A DNA stretch of 10,349 nt from JBEKZQ01 sp049509675 (GTDB lineage: Bacteria > Planctomycetota > Planctomycetia > Pirellulales > Thermoguttaceae), in the NCBI GenBank assembly GCA_049509675.1, contig JBEKZQ010000222.1, positions 1-10,349 on the forward strand, given 5' to 3'. This document shows positions 1-6,381 of the stretch, one piece after another. The position numbers were made by a program, and so were the translations under genes. Below the pieces are notes generated by a model. It was not told where the DNA came from, made no database searches, and worked only from the letters and a program-made list of their open reading frames with translations. Every line of letters starts with the position of its first letter. Positions within the stretch are counted from its first letter, which is position 1.

Positions 1-2227
1 CATGGTTCTTCGGGGCGTCGGAGAAGACCTCTCGCACCGCATCCAGGTAACCGAAGCCATATTCCCGGTGGGGGGCGATGTAGTGGCCTTCGCTCCATTC
101 ATTCCAGTTGTCCAACAGCAGGATCTTGCTTCCCAATTCCGTGGCCGGGAAGGTGCGGACAATCGCTTTGGCCTTCTCCAACAACTCTTTGTACTGGGCG
201 GGCGGAATCTTCCAGATGCTCCCCTCGTCCTGCCAACCGCTCCATCCTTGGGAGACGGTCACGACCTCGGGCAAGATGCCCATGCGTCGTGTCTTGTCGA
301 TGCAATCGAGTTGTGCGGCGATGGCCTGCTCGGGTTTCGGGCTTCCCTGGACGTGCCAGCAGTACGCAAAGGTGTAGTCCAGCCCCAACTGCTTCATCAA
401 CTCCAAGTGCTTCGGGTCGAGCCCCCGGTACTCGCCCAAGACATAAAGACCGTCGAAACCGGCCTTGCGGCAGGCCACCCGCATCTTGTCCAGTGCCGCC
501 CGCACCTGGTCCACGCCGCCCAAGTCCTGGACGAGGAACTCCGGCCGGTAGATGAACAGAAGCGGTTTGTTGTCGATCTTGAGATAACTGGCATGGCGGA
601 AGTAGCTCTCGATCCAGAAGGGTAAGAGGTTCTCCATCAGGTCTGCTTCGTTGGATACCCCGGCGGTTCCTCTGGTCTGATTCTCCCACATGATGGCGAA
701 CTTCATTTTGGACACGTAGCGGGACTTCAGCAGGGCGTCGTGGATCGCACTGCCAAATCGCATCTTCACCGGCCCGCCCTGGCCGTTCCGATACCAGCAA
801 TAGACGAAGAACGAAATGCCGTGCTCGACCGCCCACTTGGTCTCCCAGTCGGCGACCTCTGGGTTTTCCTGCGAGTAGAACCCAAGGGCTGGGGTCCGTT
901 CCGGGTGTTTGAGAACCTGGTCCCACATCTTCGGCTGGTCGGCCTCCCAGAGGGGGCAATTGTGGGCACCGACGAGGATTTGCGTGGCGACGGGTTGTGG
1001 CTCCGGGATGTAGGCTTTCGCTCTTTCAGGCTTGCCCCCGAGTGCTTTGATGATGTCGTCCTTCAACGTAGACCACCCGGTCGAGGAGAATGGAGTCTCG
1101 TTCCCCCGCAAATAGACCTTGGCCGTTGGCATTGTAAGAACCAGCCTCGCTCCGTATTGCTGTTCCTGCGGCGACTCCTCGCCGCCATCCCGATAGTCGG
1201 CGGGCATGATGTAGATGACGGATTCCTTCGACTGCAATGGGCCGAGGTGCTGCTGGGGCGAGAAAACAAAAATGGCTCTTCCCTTCGCTTTGGGGCCGTG
1301 GGGCGGATAGGCGTTCTCTTCAATCTTGGAAATAATCCAGCCCTTCGGCAACACGGATCGGATGGCGGCCACTGGATCACTGGTCAGATCGACGGCCGCC
1401 ATCCCCGCCAGATCATTCGTGCGGACGATCCTCCAGACCGTCTCCTGGATCACCTCGGCCAGCTTCGGGTCCGTCACTTTGTAAGGCTCGCCGGGCAGGC
1501 CCTGCGGATTTTCTTTGTAGAGCGTGGCGAAGAACGTGCAGCCCACGACGTAGGAGCCGACGTTATTGAGATGGATGCCATCGGCGAACAGTTCCTTGAT
1601 GTGCCTGTAGCCCGGCACCTGCCCCGCCTTCATCCGCTGGTTCAGTTCATGCATGACGTGGCCGACCGGGACCATGCGGATCGTCAGCTTGGGATACGCC
1701 TTCCGCAGTTCCAGGGTCAACCGCTCGAAATAATCCTTGGTTTCGTTCGTGTTGTCCCAGCCGCCCGTGTATTTTTTCAGCCACGCAGCATCGAAGTCGT
1801 CCTTCCCCAGGCGAGGCCAGCGGGCGTAGACGTAGACCTGGAGATCCGGGCTCTTAGGCCCGGCCAAGTCGATGAAGTTCTTCGCCATCACCAGATCGCC
1901 GTCCTTGCCGTCGAGATGGCGGTCGAAGGGTTGGAGGCTCAGAACGTCCCACTGGAAGTTGGCGAGGGCAGTGGGGTAATGCCCGAAGGGCGGCTCCTGG
2001 AAGCCGTCCTTCGGATGTTCCCAAATCCATTGGAGGGGAGCGCCGGGGATCATGTGGCGGCCCCAGACCTGCGTGTGGCCACGGCTCTTTGCCAGTTCGG
2101 CCAGTGCCCGATAATTGATCGTGTCGGTCACGCTGTTGCCGACGAAATAGACCCGGAGGGGCTTTTCCTTGGCTGCGGCTTGGGCGGCGGCCAGGGCGAC
2201 GGCGACGAAAAGGATGGCTCGGATCAT
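1..2227 (-). CDS. Secreted SGNH hydrolase-like / GH99-like (WbsX-type) fusion protein, C-terminus beyond left edge
   Basis: Reading the minus strand from ATG 2227-2225 gives 742 uninterrupted codons to the left edge, so the stop lies outside the window. AGGAG (2233-2237 on the complement) precedes the ATG. Residues 1-19 form a signal peptide (hydrophobic core AILFVAVALAAA, Ala-rich cleavage region before KEKP). Residues 23-245 look like an SGNH/GDSL hydrolase: FVGNSVTD (29-35) gives a candidate nucleophile Ser32, and ADGIHLNN (215-222) gives the Asp216/His219 pair of block V. Residues about 283-400 match no family I know. Residues about 413-740 resemble GH99-like/WbsX proteins: VADWETKWAVEHGISFFVYCWYR near 457-479, WENQTRG at 513-519, FIYRPE at 558-563 and WNEWSEG at 708-714. 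E710 and E713 have the ExxE spacing I recall for GH99 catalytic residues. A likely role is removal of esters and cleavage of a polysaccharide outside the cytoplasm; the substrate is unknown. Family calls are from motifs only. Confidence 0.85.
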   Translation of the reverse strand, partial: MIRAILFVAVALAAAQAAAKEKPLRVYFVGNSVTDTINYRALAELAKSRGHTQVWGRHMIPGAPLQWIWEHPKDGFQEPPFGHYPTALANFQWDVLSLQPFDRHLDGKDGDLVMAKNFIDLAGPKSPDLQVYVYARWPRLGKDDFDAAWLKKYTGGWDNTNETKDYFERLTLELRKAYPKLTIRMVPVGHVMHELNQRMKAGQVPGYRHIKELFADGIHLNNVGSYVVGCTFFATLYKENPQGLPGEPYKVTDPKLAEVIQETVWRIVRTNDLAGMAAVDLTSDPVAAIRSVLPKGWIISKIEENAYPPHGPKAKGRAIFVFSPQQHLGPLQSKESVIYIMPADYRDGGEESPQEQQYGARLVLTMPTAKVYLRGNETPFSSTGWSTLKDDIIKALGGKPERAKAYIPEPQPVATQILVGAHNCPLWEADQPKMWDQVLKHPERTPALGFYSQENPEVADWETKWAVEHGISFFVYCWYRNGQGGPVKMRFGSAIHDALLKSRYVSKMKFAIMWENQTRGTAGVSNEADLMENLLPFWIESYFRHASYLKIDNKPLLFIYRPEFLVQDLGGVDQVRAALDKMRVACRKAGFDGLYVLGEYRGLDPKHLELMKQLGLDYTFAYCWHVQGSPKPEQAIAAQLDCIDKTRRMGILPEVVTVSQGWSGWQDEGSIWKIPPAQYKELLEKAKAIVRTFPATELGSKILLLDNWNEWSEGHYIAPHREYGFGYLDAVREVFSDAPKNH

Positions 2228-2254
2228 GGCATTCTCCTATGCGAGATTGACGCC

Positions 2255-2283
2255 ATTATAGCAGACAGGCGGCCGGATCTCAC
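2255..2283 (-). promoter_or_regulatory. Sigma70-like promoter of the SGNH/GH99-like gene
   Basis: On the minus strand a perfect TATAAT lies at 2260-2255. It is preceded by a 17-bp spacer and a GTGAGA -35 box at 2283-2278 that matches TTGACA at 4 of 6 positions. Transcription would start near 2248, giving a leader of about 20 nt that contains the AGGAG ribosome site. The promoter sits in the 81-bp gap behind the small metzincin-like ORF, so the big gene is probably its own transcription unit. Prediction from hexamers only. Confidence 0.6.
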
Positions 2284-2308
2284 GAGGAGCAGGGCGAATC
2301 AGATTGGT

Positions 2309-2653
2309 TCACCGCATGAACTTCCGCAGCATTTCCGGCTTCTCCAACGCCAGCCGCTTCAGGCCAGCGCCGAGGCGGCACAGGCCCTCGTGGTAATCAG
2401 ACGAAAGGTGATCGACGGAAAAGTGGTGGCCGAACTCATGGATCAGGAGGCGGTCTACCTCCTCGGTCGGCCCGTGATCGAACCAATCGTTGCCCAGGGC
2501 ACGAACATTGAAATCCAGCCGCCCTTTCGCATAGCAGGCGGCAAATTTGTTGGTCGTATCGACCATTTTCACAGCGGTAATTTTCGGCCGCGATTGGCAG
2601 GAGAACTGCAAAGTCGGGGTCTGGTCCATTTTTCGGCTTGTAGGGGTAGCCAT
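2309..2653 (-). CDS. Small protein with metzincin-like zinc signature (possible 3' remnant)
   Basis: The reading frame from ATG 2653-2651 to TGA 2311-2309 encodes 114 residues. Residues 72-82 read HEFGHHFSVDH, which fits the metzincin zinc pattern HExxHxxGxxH except that Ser replaces Gly: His72, His76 and His82 would be the ligands and Glu73 the base. Before it is a conserved-looking stretch, KFAACYAKGRLDFNV (36-50), and after it an amphipathic helix rich in Leu, Arg and Ala. The frame stays open upstream into the divergent thioredoxin-NHL gene, so its length does not define the start. An ATG at 2566 would give 85 residues, and neither start has a clear ribosome site. Known metzincin catalytic domains are larger and have a Met-turn, which I do not see, so this may be a truncated gene or a zinc-binding protein that is not a protease. 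The motif makes the C-terminal 85 residues believable; the N-terminus is uncertain. Confidence 0.5.
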   Translation of the reverse strand: MATPTSRKMDQTPTLQFSCQSRPKITAVKMVDTTNKFAACYAKGRLDFNVRALGNDWFDHGPTEEVDRLLIHEFGHHFSVDHLSSDYHEGLCRLGAGLKRLALEKPEMLRKFMR

Positions 2654-2732
2654 TTGACTCGGCCCTTGACCGAAAACATGGACCCGGGTACCCTCTGGGT
2701 GCCTTTGCGTCGGACTTTGCAATTGTCCTGGG
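2596..2732. repeat. Two divergent copies of a 22-bp motif between the small zinc-motif ORF and the thioredoxin-NHL gene
   Basis: The motif CGGACTTTGCARTT followed by a CCTG-containing tail is on the minus strand at 2617-2596 and on the plus strand at 2711-2732. The two form an inverted pair around the intergenic region. A third copy is on the plus strand at 7066-7087. Copies 2617-2596 and 7066-7087 agree at 20 of 22 positions; 2711-2732 agrees with 7066-7087 at 17 of 22. It could be a dispersed repeat or a regulatory site. The left copy also lies inside the longer version of the small minus-strand ORF. Confidence 0.45.
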
Positions 2733-2782
2733 CCGCGATTGCCGCTGGGCGCCGATTTGCGTAAAGTTCTCTGTAATCGGAT

Positions 2783-2788
2783 AGGAGG
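2783..2788 (+). promoter_or_regulatory. Shine-Dalgarno AGGAGG that fixes the start of the thioredoxin-NHL gene
   Basis: A perfect AGGAGG stands 7 nt before ATG 2796. The open frame continues upstream to an earlier in-frame start at 2739, but this site makes 2796 the true start. It is the strongest ribosome binding site in the window. Confidence 0.85.
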
Positions 2789-2795
2789 TTCATCC

Positions 2796-4442
2796 ATGAA
2801 GTCGTTACAACTCGGGTCTCTCGCGGCGGTGCTGTCGATGGTGGGCGGGATCGCCGTCTCGCTGGTCTCCCGCAGCAGCGGCATGTCGGATTTTCCCTTT
2901 GCCCAACGGCAGAAGGTGCCGCCCCTGCCTGGCGACGTGGTCTGGCTGAACACGTCCGCGCCGGTGGAGCTGCACGATCTGCGGGGGAAGTTCGTGGTCC
3001 TGGATTTCTGGACCTATTGCTGCATCAACTGCATGCACATCCTGCCCGAGTTGAAGAAGTTGGAACACGCCTGGCCCAAGAACCTGGTCGTGATCGGGGT
3101 CCACTCGGCGAAGTTCGACAGCGAGCAGGAGTCGCAGAACATCGCCGCCGCGATTCAGCGTTACAAGATCGAACATCCGGTAATTAACGACGCGCACCAC
3201 GTGCTCTGGGACCGTTTCGGCGTCAACGCCTGGCCGACGGTCCTGCTGATCGACCCGGAAGGCAACGCGGTGTGGGGCGTCAGCGGGGAAATCACCTTCG
3301 AGCAGATCGACAAACTCCTGCGGACCGCGCTGCCGTACTACCGCAACCGCAAGTTGCTCGACGAGTCGCCGCTTGCGTTGCACGCGGAGCGGGGCAAGGC
3401 CGGGCCCACGCCGCTGCGGTTCCCCGGCAAGATTCTGGCCGACGAGCCGGGCGGCCGGCTCTTCATCAGCGATAGCAATCACAACCGCATCGTCGTCACG
3501 CGCTTGGACGGCTCGCTCCTGGCGGTGATCGGATCGGGCGCGGTCGGGCAGGCCGACGGCGATTTCACCTCGGCCCAGTTCAACCAGCCGCAGGGCCTGG
3601 CGCTCCGCGGCCAGTCGCTCTATGTGGCCGACACCGAGAACCATTTGATCCGCAAGGTCGATCTCCAGGCCCGCAAGGTGACGACGCTGGCGGGCACGGG
3701 CCGGCAGAGCCGAGAGAATTGGGGCCCGTTGCGGTCGGCCGCGCCGCGCAAGATCGCCTTGAGCAGCCCCTGGGACCTGGCTGTGCATGGCAACGACTTG
3801 CTGATCGCGATGGCCGGTTTTCACCAGGTCTGGCGGATCCGGCTGGAGGAGACGGCCGTGGGCCCCTATGCGGGCAACGGCCGGGAAGACATCGCCGATG
3901 GCCCGTTGCTGCCGCACCGGCCGTTTCAGGCGGACTTCGCCTCGTTCGCACAGCCCAGCGGACTGGCCAGCGACGGGACGTGGTTGTACGTGGCCGACGC
4001 CGAAGGCAGTTCGATCCGTGCGGTTCCGCTGTTGCCGCGCGGAGAAGTCCGCACCGTGGTGGGCACGTCGCAACTGGCCGCCGCCCGGCTATTCACGTTC
4101 GGCGATGTGGACGGCTCGGCCTCCCGGGCGCGGCTGCAGCACCCGCTGGGCGTGGCGTTCTACGACGGGAAGCTTTACGTGGCCGACACCTACAACAACA
4201 AGATCAAGGTGGTCGACAGGGCCGACGGCGCCACGCGGACCTTGGCCGGGACCGGCAAGCCCGGCCAGGGCGATGAGCCGGCCGAGTTCTACGAGCCGGC
4301 CGGCCTGGCCGCCGCCGCCGGCAAACTCTTCGTGGCGGACACGAACAACCACCGGATTCGATCGATCGATCTCCGCAGCGGCCGCGTCGCCACGCTTTCC
4401 ATCCCGGGGCTGACCCCGCCGGCAACGGAGAACGCCAAATAG
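2796..4442 (+). CDS. Exported thioredoxin-like / NHL-repeat protein (NHLRC2-like)
   Basis: 548 residues. Residues 8-24 are a hydrophobic segment acting as signal peptide or membrane anchor, so the protein probably works in the periplasm or on the outer face of the membrane. Residues about 42-180 form a TlpA/thioredoxin-like domain: WTYCCINC at 72-79 holds Cys75, Cys76 and Cys79, and AWPT at 145-148 supplies the cis-proline Pro147. Residues about 205-535 are NHL beta-propeller blades, seen as repeated YVADTENH-, YVADTYNN- and FVADTNNH-type strands (276-283, 461-468, 512-519), each following a QPxGLA-type turn. The CCINC version and the Trx-then-NHL order match NHLRC2-type proteins, but this one ends right after the last blade and lacks the C-terminal beta domain of animal NHLRC2. 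The redox partner and propeller ligand are unknown. No gene overlaps it and no obvious U-tract terminator follows. Confidence 0.88.
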   Translation: MKSLQLGSLAAVLSMVGGIAVSLVSRSSGMSDFPFAQRQKVPPLPGDVVWLNTSAPVELHDLRGKFVVLDFWTYCCINCMHILPELKKLEHAWPKNLVVIGVHSAKFDSEQESQNIAAAIQRYKIEHPVINDAHHVLWDRFGVNAWPTVLLIDPEGNAVWGVSGEITFEQIDKLLRTALPYYRNRKLLDESPLALHAERGKAGPTPLRFPGKILADEPGGRLFISDSNHNRIVVTRLDGSLLAVIGSGAVGQADGDFTSAQFNQPQGLALRGQSLYVADTENHLIRKVDLQARKVTTLAGTGRQSRENWGPLRSAAPRKIALSSPWDLAVHGNDLLIAMAGFHQVWRIRLEETAVGPYAGNGREDIADGPLLPHRPFQADFASFAQPSGLASDGTWLYVADAEGSSIRAVPLLPRGEVRTVVGTSQLAAARLFTFGDVDGSASRARLQHPLGVAFYDGKLYVADTYNNKIKVVDRADGATRTLAGTGKPGQGDEPAEFYEPAGLAAAAGKLFVADTNNHRIRSIDLRSGRVATLSIPGLTPPATENAK

Positions 4443-4476
4443 GCGACTCTCCGGGTGTCCTCGAGTCGGGCGCCGC

Positions 4477-4527
4477 GTCGGGTGCCACTGGCTCCGCCAG
4501 TGTCGGGTGCCACTGGCTCCGCCAGTG
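4477..4527. repeat. Tandem pair of 25-bp units with a 7-bp-stem palindrome
   Basis: Two copies of a unit starting GTCGGGTGCCACTGG begin at 4477 and 4502, with a period of 25. Each contains the perfect palindrome CACTGGCTCCGCCAGTG (4486-4502 and 4511-4527), with 7-bp arms around a TCC loop. There is no T-run, so these are poor intrinsic terminators. They lie 35 bp after the thioredoxin-NHL stop and look like a small dispersed palindromic (REP-like) repeat. Confidence 0.75.
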
Positions 4528-4584
4528 CGTCCGCCGGGGTTGACGTGGCCGGAAAAGGTCGTCGCCCGAGCGATCGCAAGAAGC

Positions 4585-4603
4585 GCTGGCAGAGCCAGTG
4601 GCA
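4585..4603 (-). repeat. Inverted third copy of the TGCCACTGGCTC palindrome
   Basis: The reverse complement reads TGCCACTGGCTCTGCCAGC. It differs from the tandem copies at 4477-4527 by C to T in the loop and at the last base. With the tandem pair it could fold into a larger structure over about 125 bp between the thioredoxin-NHL and LRR genes. Confidence 0.6.
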
Positions 4604-4620
4604 GGCAATCCCGGCCTCTT

Positions 4621-4650
4621 TTGTCATCGCCACCCCGGCGATGCTAGAAT
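4621..4650 (+). promoter_or_regulatory. Sigma70-like promoter of the LRR lipoprotein gene
   Basis: TTGTCA at 4621-4626 (5 of 6 to consensus) and TAGAAT at 4645-4650 (5 of 6) are separated by 18 bp. A start near 4657 leaves a leader of about 265 nt if translation begins at GTG 4923. That long leader contains the 102-bp hairpin element at 4829-4930. Confidence 0.55.
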
Positions 4651-4828
4651 AGGAAATAGGTAGCAATTGCCGTCGATCTGGACCGTGCATATTGCGGATT
4701 GAACGTCCCGCGTGCCGCATCGGCGCGAGGGCAGAGGGCCGGGGTGCGCTGATGGAAAACTTGGGTCTCTCGCTTTCCTTGTCCGCGCCAGTCTTGTTGC
4801 GCAACGGGAACATGGTTCCCGCAGCATG

Positions 4829-4930
4829 TGCCTCACGCAAAGACGCAAAGACGCAAAGTACGGGAGGACTCCCCTCCAAACCCGATTTCCAAGGGCCTTC
4901 GTTTCCGCCTTCGCGCCTTTGCGTGAGGCA
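4829..4930. repeat. 102-bp hairpin element with ACGCAAAG units, MITE/REP-like
   Basis: The ends are a perfect 14-bp inverted repeat, TGCCTCACGCAAAG at 4829-4842 and its complement at 4917-4930. Pairing continues to about 30 bp per arm with 5 mismatches, three of them A/G changes. The left arm holds three tandem ACGCAAAG units (8-bp period). The element lies inside the open frame of the LRR gene, ahead of its lipoprotein signal. I see no target-site duplication and no transposase, so it is non-autonomous or old. Repeats of this kind are, to my recollection, common in environmental bacterial genomes. Confidence 0.75.
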
Positions 4931-6218
4931 TTCCGCCCGGCTTGCTCGAAGCTATCTGCGGCTGTGGACGCTCGCCATGCTGGCGATTGTGGCGGGCGGA
5001 GGCTGCCGGGACCAAGACGCGGGCGAGAGAGGAGCCGTCGCGACGATCACGAAACTCATGGGCATCGTGACCCGCGACGAGACGCGCCCCGGGCAGCCGG
5101 TGATCGGCGTCGATCTGCATTTCACCGCAGTCCTCAACGACGATCTGGCGGCGCTGGAACGTTTGCCCCAACTGCAAACGGTCAATCTCTCCCGCACCCG
5201 CATCACCGCCAGCGGCCTGAAGCACCTGGAAAAAGCCACGCAACTCCGCAGCCTGAACCTTTCCATTACCATTCTGGCCGATGCCGGCACGGCACATCTG
5301 GCGGGCTTGTCGCAACTTCGCGACTTGGACCTCAGCTACACGATGGTCGGCGATGCCGGACTGGCGTCCCTGGAGCAACTCAGCGCCATCGAGACGCTCA
5401 ACCTCGAGTATTCGGAAGTCCACGGGGCCGGTTTGGTACACCTGAAAAACTATGGAAAGCTCCTGGATCTGAACCTCAGCAAGACGCCCTTGGCCGACGA
5501 CGGCCTGAAGTACCTTGCCGCGTTGAAGCAACTCCGCATCCTCAATCTTTCCAGGACCGCAATCTCCGACGCGGCCCTGGCACATCTGAACGCCTTGAGC
5601 CAGCTTCGCAAGCTGTACCTGGATTACACGCACGTCACCGGCGCCGGACTGAGACACCTGCGCGGATTGGCGCAACTCGAAATTCTGGACCTGGGCCAGA
5701 TCAAGTTCGACGAGAACGCTGACAGCCGCGCCAGCACGCTCGGCAATCTGCAAGGCCTTGCCCATCTCCAAGAACTACGCCTCGCGGGCAGCAACCTCAC
5801 CGACGCCGGCGGGAAGCCTCTCGCGGGCTTGAAACAACTGCGGGTGCTGGACCTTTCCGATAGCCTGATCACCGATGCCGGCCTGGGCCCGCTCCAAGCG
5901 CTGACCGAACTTCAAGAGCTGGACCTCAAAGGCACGGAAGTGGACGATGACGGCCTGGGCCCACTCGAGCGGTTGTCGCGGCTGCAAGCCTTGCACCTGC
6001 TCGGCACGCAACTTACCGATGCCGGCATAGCGCATTTGCTGCCGCTCGGTCAACTCCGTACGCTCGACCTTTCTTACACCAAGGTTACCGACAAGGGCCT
6101 GGCGCAGCTCAAGCGGCTCACCAAGCTGCGCGAGTTGAAGATCACCGACGCCAAGGTTACTGATGCGGGCGTCCGCGACCTTCAGGAAGCGCTGCCGGAA
6201 CTGAAAATCTCGCGGTAG
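4923..6218 (+). CDS. Leucine-rich-repeat lipoprotein
   Basis: From GTG 4923 the product is 431 residues. It starts with a basic n-region (RHSARLARSYLR), a hydrophobic stretch (LWTLAMLAIVA) and GGGC, with Cys28 as the likely lipidated residue. I chose this start because it alone places the signal at the N-terminus. The frame also opens at TTG 4692 (508 residues) and ATG 4752 (488 residues), but those would translate the hairpin element and bury the signal more than 55 residues inside. No start has a convincing ribosome site. Residues 78-419 are 14 leucine-rich repeats, mostly 24 residues, of the form LxxLxxLxxLdLsxTxvTDaGL; the eighth is stretched to 30. It ends with a partial repeat, LQEALPELKISR. 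Such proteins are usually surface or periplasmic binding scaffolds, and the ligand is unknown. The next gene, HU, has its own promoter-like sequence. Confidence 0.85.
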   Translation: MRHSARLARSYLRLWTLAMLAIVAGGGCRDQDAGERGAVATITKLMGIVTRDETRPGQPVIGVDLHFTAVLNDDLAALERLPQLQTVNLSRTRITASGLKHLEKATQLRSLNLSITILADAGTAHLAGLSQLRDLDLSYTMVGDAGLASLEQLSAIETLNLEYSEVHGAGLVHLKNYGKLLDLNLSKTPLADDGLKYLAALKQLRILNLSRTAISDAALAHLNALSQLRKLYLDYTHVTGAGLRHLRGLAQLEILDLGQIKFDENADSRASTLGNLQGLAHLQELRLAGSNLTDAGGKPLAGLKQLRVLDLSDSLITDAGLGPLQALTELQELDLKGTEVDDDGLGPLERLSRLQALHLLGTQLTDAGIAHLLPLGQLRTLDLSYTKVTDKGLAQLKRLTKLRELKITDAKVTDAGVRDLQEALPELKISR

Positions 6219-6339
6219 AAAGCGAAAAGTGCGGGAAAAACAGGGCTTCGACGGGCATTTTCTCGTTTTCTTGGCCATTTTCGCACATTTTCTTGTGCCG
6301 CTACCGTTTTCCCAACCGATTCAGTTTATCACGTGTGCG

Positions 6340-6345
6340 TACAAT
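6340..6345 (+). promoter_or_regulatory. Candidate -10 box of the HU gene
   Basis: TACAAT (5 of 6 to TATAAT) lies 36 bp before ATG 6382. No good -35 hexamer stands 16-18 bp upstream, so an activator or an unusual sigma factor may be involved. The preceding 6219-6330 is rich in TTTTC runs, with only weak imperfect pairing and no clear terminator for the LRR gene. Confidence 0.35.
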
Positions 6346-6381
6346 GAATTGTTTTCCCGTCCCAAAGGAGAGTTACCTGTC

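Noticed and set aside
740..2764. 674-codon plus-strand open frame
   Set aside because: It overlaps the minus-strand SGNH/GH99-like gene, whose frame has a signal peptide, ribosome site and recognisable motifs; the plus-strand peptide has none and is a GC-driven shadow.
2654..2795. Sigma70 promoter right before the thioredoxin-NHL gene
   Set aside because: TGTAAT at 2772-2777 is too close to the ribosome site to allow a normal leader and has no matching -35 box.
2805..4073. 422-codon minus-strand open frame opposite the thioredoxin-NHL gene
   Set aside because: The plus-strand product has clear thioredoxin and NHL motifs and a perfect AGGAGG; the antisense peptide has no recognisable domain.
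4477..4603. CRISPR-like array
   Set aside because: Only two direct units with no spacer between them (period 25) and an inverted third copy; no cas genes. It is a palindromic repeat cluster.
4692..4922. N-terminal extension of the LRR protein from TTG 4692 or ATG 4752
   Set aside because: It would translate the mobile hairpin and place the lipoprotein signal far inside the protein; no ribosome site supports it. Not fully excluded.
6219..6330. Rho-independent terminator after the LRR gene
   Set aside because: T-rich runs are present, but pairing between the flanking GAAAA/TTTTC segments is imperfect with a long loop, so no convincing stem.
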